DNA from: Elysia marginata
Lineage: Eukaryota > Mollusca > Gastropoda > Plakobranchidae
Direction of reading: 5' to 3'
DNA: 20,342 nt
Assembly (NCBI GenBank): GCA_019649035.1
Contig: BMAT01011170.1
Span: 5,547 to 25,888 of the forward strand
A model generated the notes under the pieces. The model saw only the letters and a program-made list of their open reading frames with translations. It did no database searches and was not told the DNA's origin. Both the position numbers and the translations under genes were made by a program. This document shows, in pieces, positions 18,578 to 20,342 of this stretch. The number at the start of each line of letters is the position of its first letter. Within the stretch, counting starts at the first letter, position 1.

Positions 18578-18675
18578 ATCTAAGAATGGGCGAACCTTCA
18601 ATTAAAAAGCTCCCTTCTTTTCTTTTTGTCACCATCATGTTGTATTATCTAAATCGGGTTTGTCTTCTGTCCACA

Positions 18676-18796
18676 GCCTTACCCTCTGCATGTCTGTATT
18701 CTGTTTTTGAGTTTCTTCTCAACACCTTCTCTTTATTTTTTATCTCCCTGAAAAGTTTAAACTCTTCTTTATCATAGTTCACATATCTCTCTCCCC

Positions 18797-18856
<60 letters not shown>

Positions 18857-19058
18857 CTTTCGTTATGTCTTTAAATGTCTGTTTGGTTGTGTATTATATG
18901 TAAGTCTGTCTCTTCCTCTCCCACCTTTTCTTTTGGCCCTAAACCATGAGTTAACCTTCTGCGCCACTGGGGCTAATACTTTGTCTTTGAGTTTCCTGTC
19001 AATACCTTTTTTTTAATCTCCATATAACCGTTTTATTTTCCTATTTTATCATAGTCCA

Positions 19059-19099
<41 letters not shown>

Positions 19100-19250
19100 G
19101 CTCTCTATCTCTATCTATCTATCTGTCTATCTATCTATCTATCCGCCTATCTTAGTCTCTCGCTCTGACTTCATCTGTTCGTACATGTCTGTCTGTTCCT
19201 CTCCCGCCTTCTCTTTGGGCTCAACACTGTGAGTTTCTGCTGCAATATTC
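18676..19250 (+). repeat. ~280-bp tandem duplication with CT/CTAT microsatellites
   Basis: Unit 1 (about 18676-18955) and unit 2 (about 18956-19235) align in order: CCTCTGC / CTTCTGC, TTTTTGAGTTTCTTCTCAAC / GTCTTTGAGTTTCCTGTCAA, TTTATCATAGTTCACAT / TTTATCATAGTCCACAT, a long CT array, CTATCTATCT, and CTTCCTCTCCCACC / GTTCCTCTCCCGCC. The offset of the shared GAGTTTC is 280 bp (18710 versus 18990). A third beginning, GAGTTTCTGCTGC, follows unit 2. The CT array is at about 18781-18848 in unit 1 and 19064-19095 in unit 2, and unit 2 carries a longer CTAT array (to about 19145). Confidence 0.85.
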
Positions 19251-19677
19251 GTTTTGATAATATAAATCTAAATCTAGATTGTAAAGTAGGATTTTAGTTG
19301 GTGCCGATAAATGGGTTTAAAACAGCTGAGCATTAGTGACTGTTTTATTGCAGTATTATTTATAGCAGAGATAGATGGCCTAGATCTACTTGGCTCGCAG
19401 CTGAATGGGACATGACGTCTGCCTAGTGGGCCTTATGTAAGTCATCAAAATTAATCGTTTATTATCGTGTTACTCGTTAATTAGCTCATATTACAAAAAA
19501 GAACTAAAAAACGAAGAAAAAAATAATTTCTCCATGATTTAGCCTCAAAAGGCAAGATTTTGGTGCAAGAATGATACATTGCATTATCCTACATATCAAC
19601 ACAAAATTGGGAGATTTCAGCCATATTCTTAACAAGCAGCGGTTGGCAAAATATATCTCTACTTTTTTAATATTCGC
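19251..19677. other. Intergenic, nothing recognised
   Basis: AT-rich sequence with no supported gene. A 61-codon minus-strand frame at 19504-19689 has no recognisable domain. Confidence 0.5.
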
Positions 19678-19716
19678 GGGTTTCAGCAAGGATAATGGAA
19701 TTCGTTCAAGTTAAAG
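19678..19716 (+). repeat. ~40-bp direct repeat, right copy
   Basis: Partner of 18539-18577. Shortly after it, GGATCCGTTT (about 19728) and AAACGATCC (about 19763) form a small imperfect inverted repeat. Confidence 0.6.
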
Positions 19717-20342
19717 GTGAAAAGGTGGGATCCGTTTGATTGAGACTGTCTTGTTGCGGAAAAAACGATCCTTTTATGAGAGTCGCCGACCCCACTCAAA
19801 GGCCCTACACTGCCCATGTTGTTCGTCTAACAAAGAAGATACAGGATACGCCGTCATATACAAAAGTACATTAAACTATATAACCAACTTAATGCGATCA
19901 AAACAAAACACCTAGCGCTTGCTTTGGAGAAATAAAAAAAATGTGGCGAGCGTGGGGATCTAACCTCTCACATTCACACAACTTGAGTTTCACATTATTT
20001 GCAAAGTACAAGTACATGGGTTGTCAGGATTATTTTACTGCTGTATCTTTGATGTTTGAACGGATTCCGATTATTTAAAAAAACAACACCCTGTCCCTTT
20101 TGCCAATGTGATTTCACTGACTATCATAGATTGTAGACGACAGTACAATCAAGTGTCCCTATCTAAGATATCCGCAGCCATAATTATTATAAAAGATCTA
20201 TAGAACACCGCAGTTAAGCATTGTGACGTCACAAAGGCGAAATGTTAAGGCCACCAAAACCGGTGCCAATGCGCACAGTGCTGTACTATAAGCATATAAA
20301 TTCGTGTTTTAAATTGTTGTTATTTGTAACCTAGCTTTGCCC
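19717..20342. other. Intergenic, one possible tRNA-like remnant
   Basis: On the minus strand around 19990-19940, AAACTCAAGTTGTGTGAATG, then GAGAGGTTAGATCCCC and ACGCTCGCCAC, resembles the 3' half of a tRNA-like SINE head (B-box-like GGTTAGATCCCC). No SINE body follows, so I do not call an element. Nothing else is recognised to the end of the window. Confidence 0.3.

Noticed and set aside
19940..19990. A fourth SINE on the minus strand
   Set aside because: Only a B-box-like segment is visible; no A box or body could be aligned.
1..20342. Prokaryotic features (operons, CRISPR, phage, attachment sites)
   Set aside because: The window shows spliced exons, SINEs, LINEs and microsatellites, and no compact gene arrays.

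Overview
This window looks like non-coding-rich nuclear DNA of an invertebrate animal, probably a lophotrochozoan and most likely a gastropod mollusc. It is AT-rich, has no dense run of ORFs, and is full of trinucleotide and dinucleotide microsatellites. It carries tRNA-derived SINEs of the kind common in molluscs, decayed LINEs, and spliced exons with GT/AG borders. Species assignment is inference; nothing here fixes it. I see no operons, CRISPR array, bacterial promoters or intact RNA genes.

The only cellular gene I can support is a class A (rhodopsin-family) G-protein-coupled receptor on the minus strand at about 5.7-7.7 kb. Two exons are clean. The TM6 exon (6432-6605) has the FxxCWLP motif. 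The TM7 exon (5945-6050) has the NPIIY motif. They have consensus splice borders and join in phase 0 over a 381-bp intron that contains an AGT microsatellite. Upstream on the same strand, in the right order, are hydrophobic frames resembling TM1, TM2 and TM3-TM4 (7132-7744). These are broken by stops and a frame change, and I found no TM5 exon. The locus may therefore be a receptor pseudogene, or a live gene whose true 5' exons lie elsewhere.

Most of the rest is mobile-element debris. 0.2-0.65 kb: three copies of a ~114-bp repeat, two direct and one inverted, the last two forming a 100-bp-arm hairpin. 0.94-1.12, 4.05-4.31 and 8.64-8.89 kb: three related tRNA-derived SINEs. 13.3-13.5 kb: a different short element ending in (AATC)n with a likely 7-bp target duplication. 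8.97, 12.14 and 18.03 kb: three copies of one TA-flanked MITE with pogo/Tigger-like ends. 10.6-11.8 kb: a decayed CR1/L2-like LINE reverse transcriptase. 14.1-17.1 kb: a longer decayed LINE reverse transcriptase, probably of the L1/Tx1 group. It is interrupted by the 3' end of a third LINE in opposite orientation (14.6-15.1 kb) and by a 29-bp minisatellite (16.2-16.4 kb). 17.6-17.9 kb: a three-copy ~120-bp repeat. 18.7-19.25 kb: a ~280-bp tandem duplication, each unit carrying its own CT/CTAT microsatellite.

I found no convincing undescribed biological system. The items most worth a second look are the GPCR locus, the long hairpin, and the nested retroelement history at 14-17 kb.
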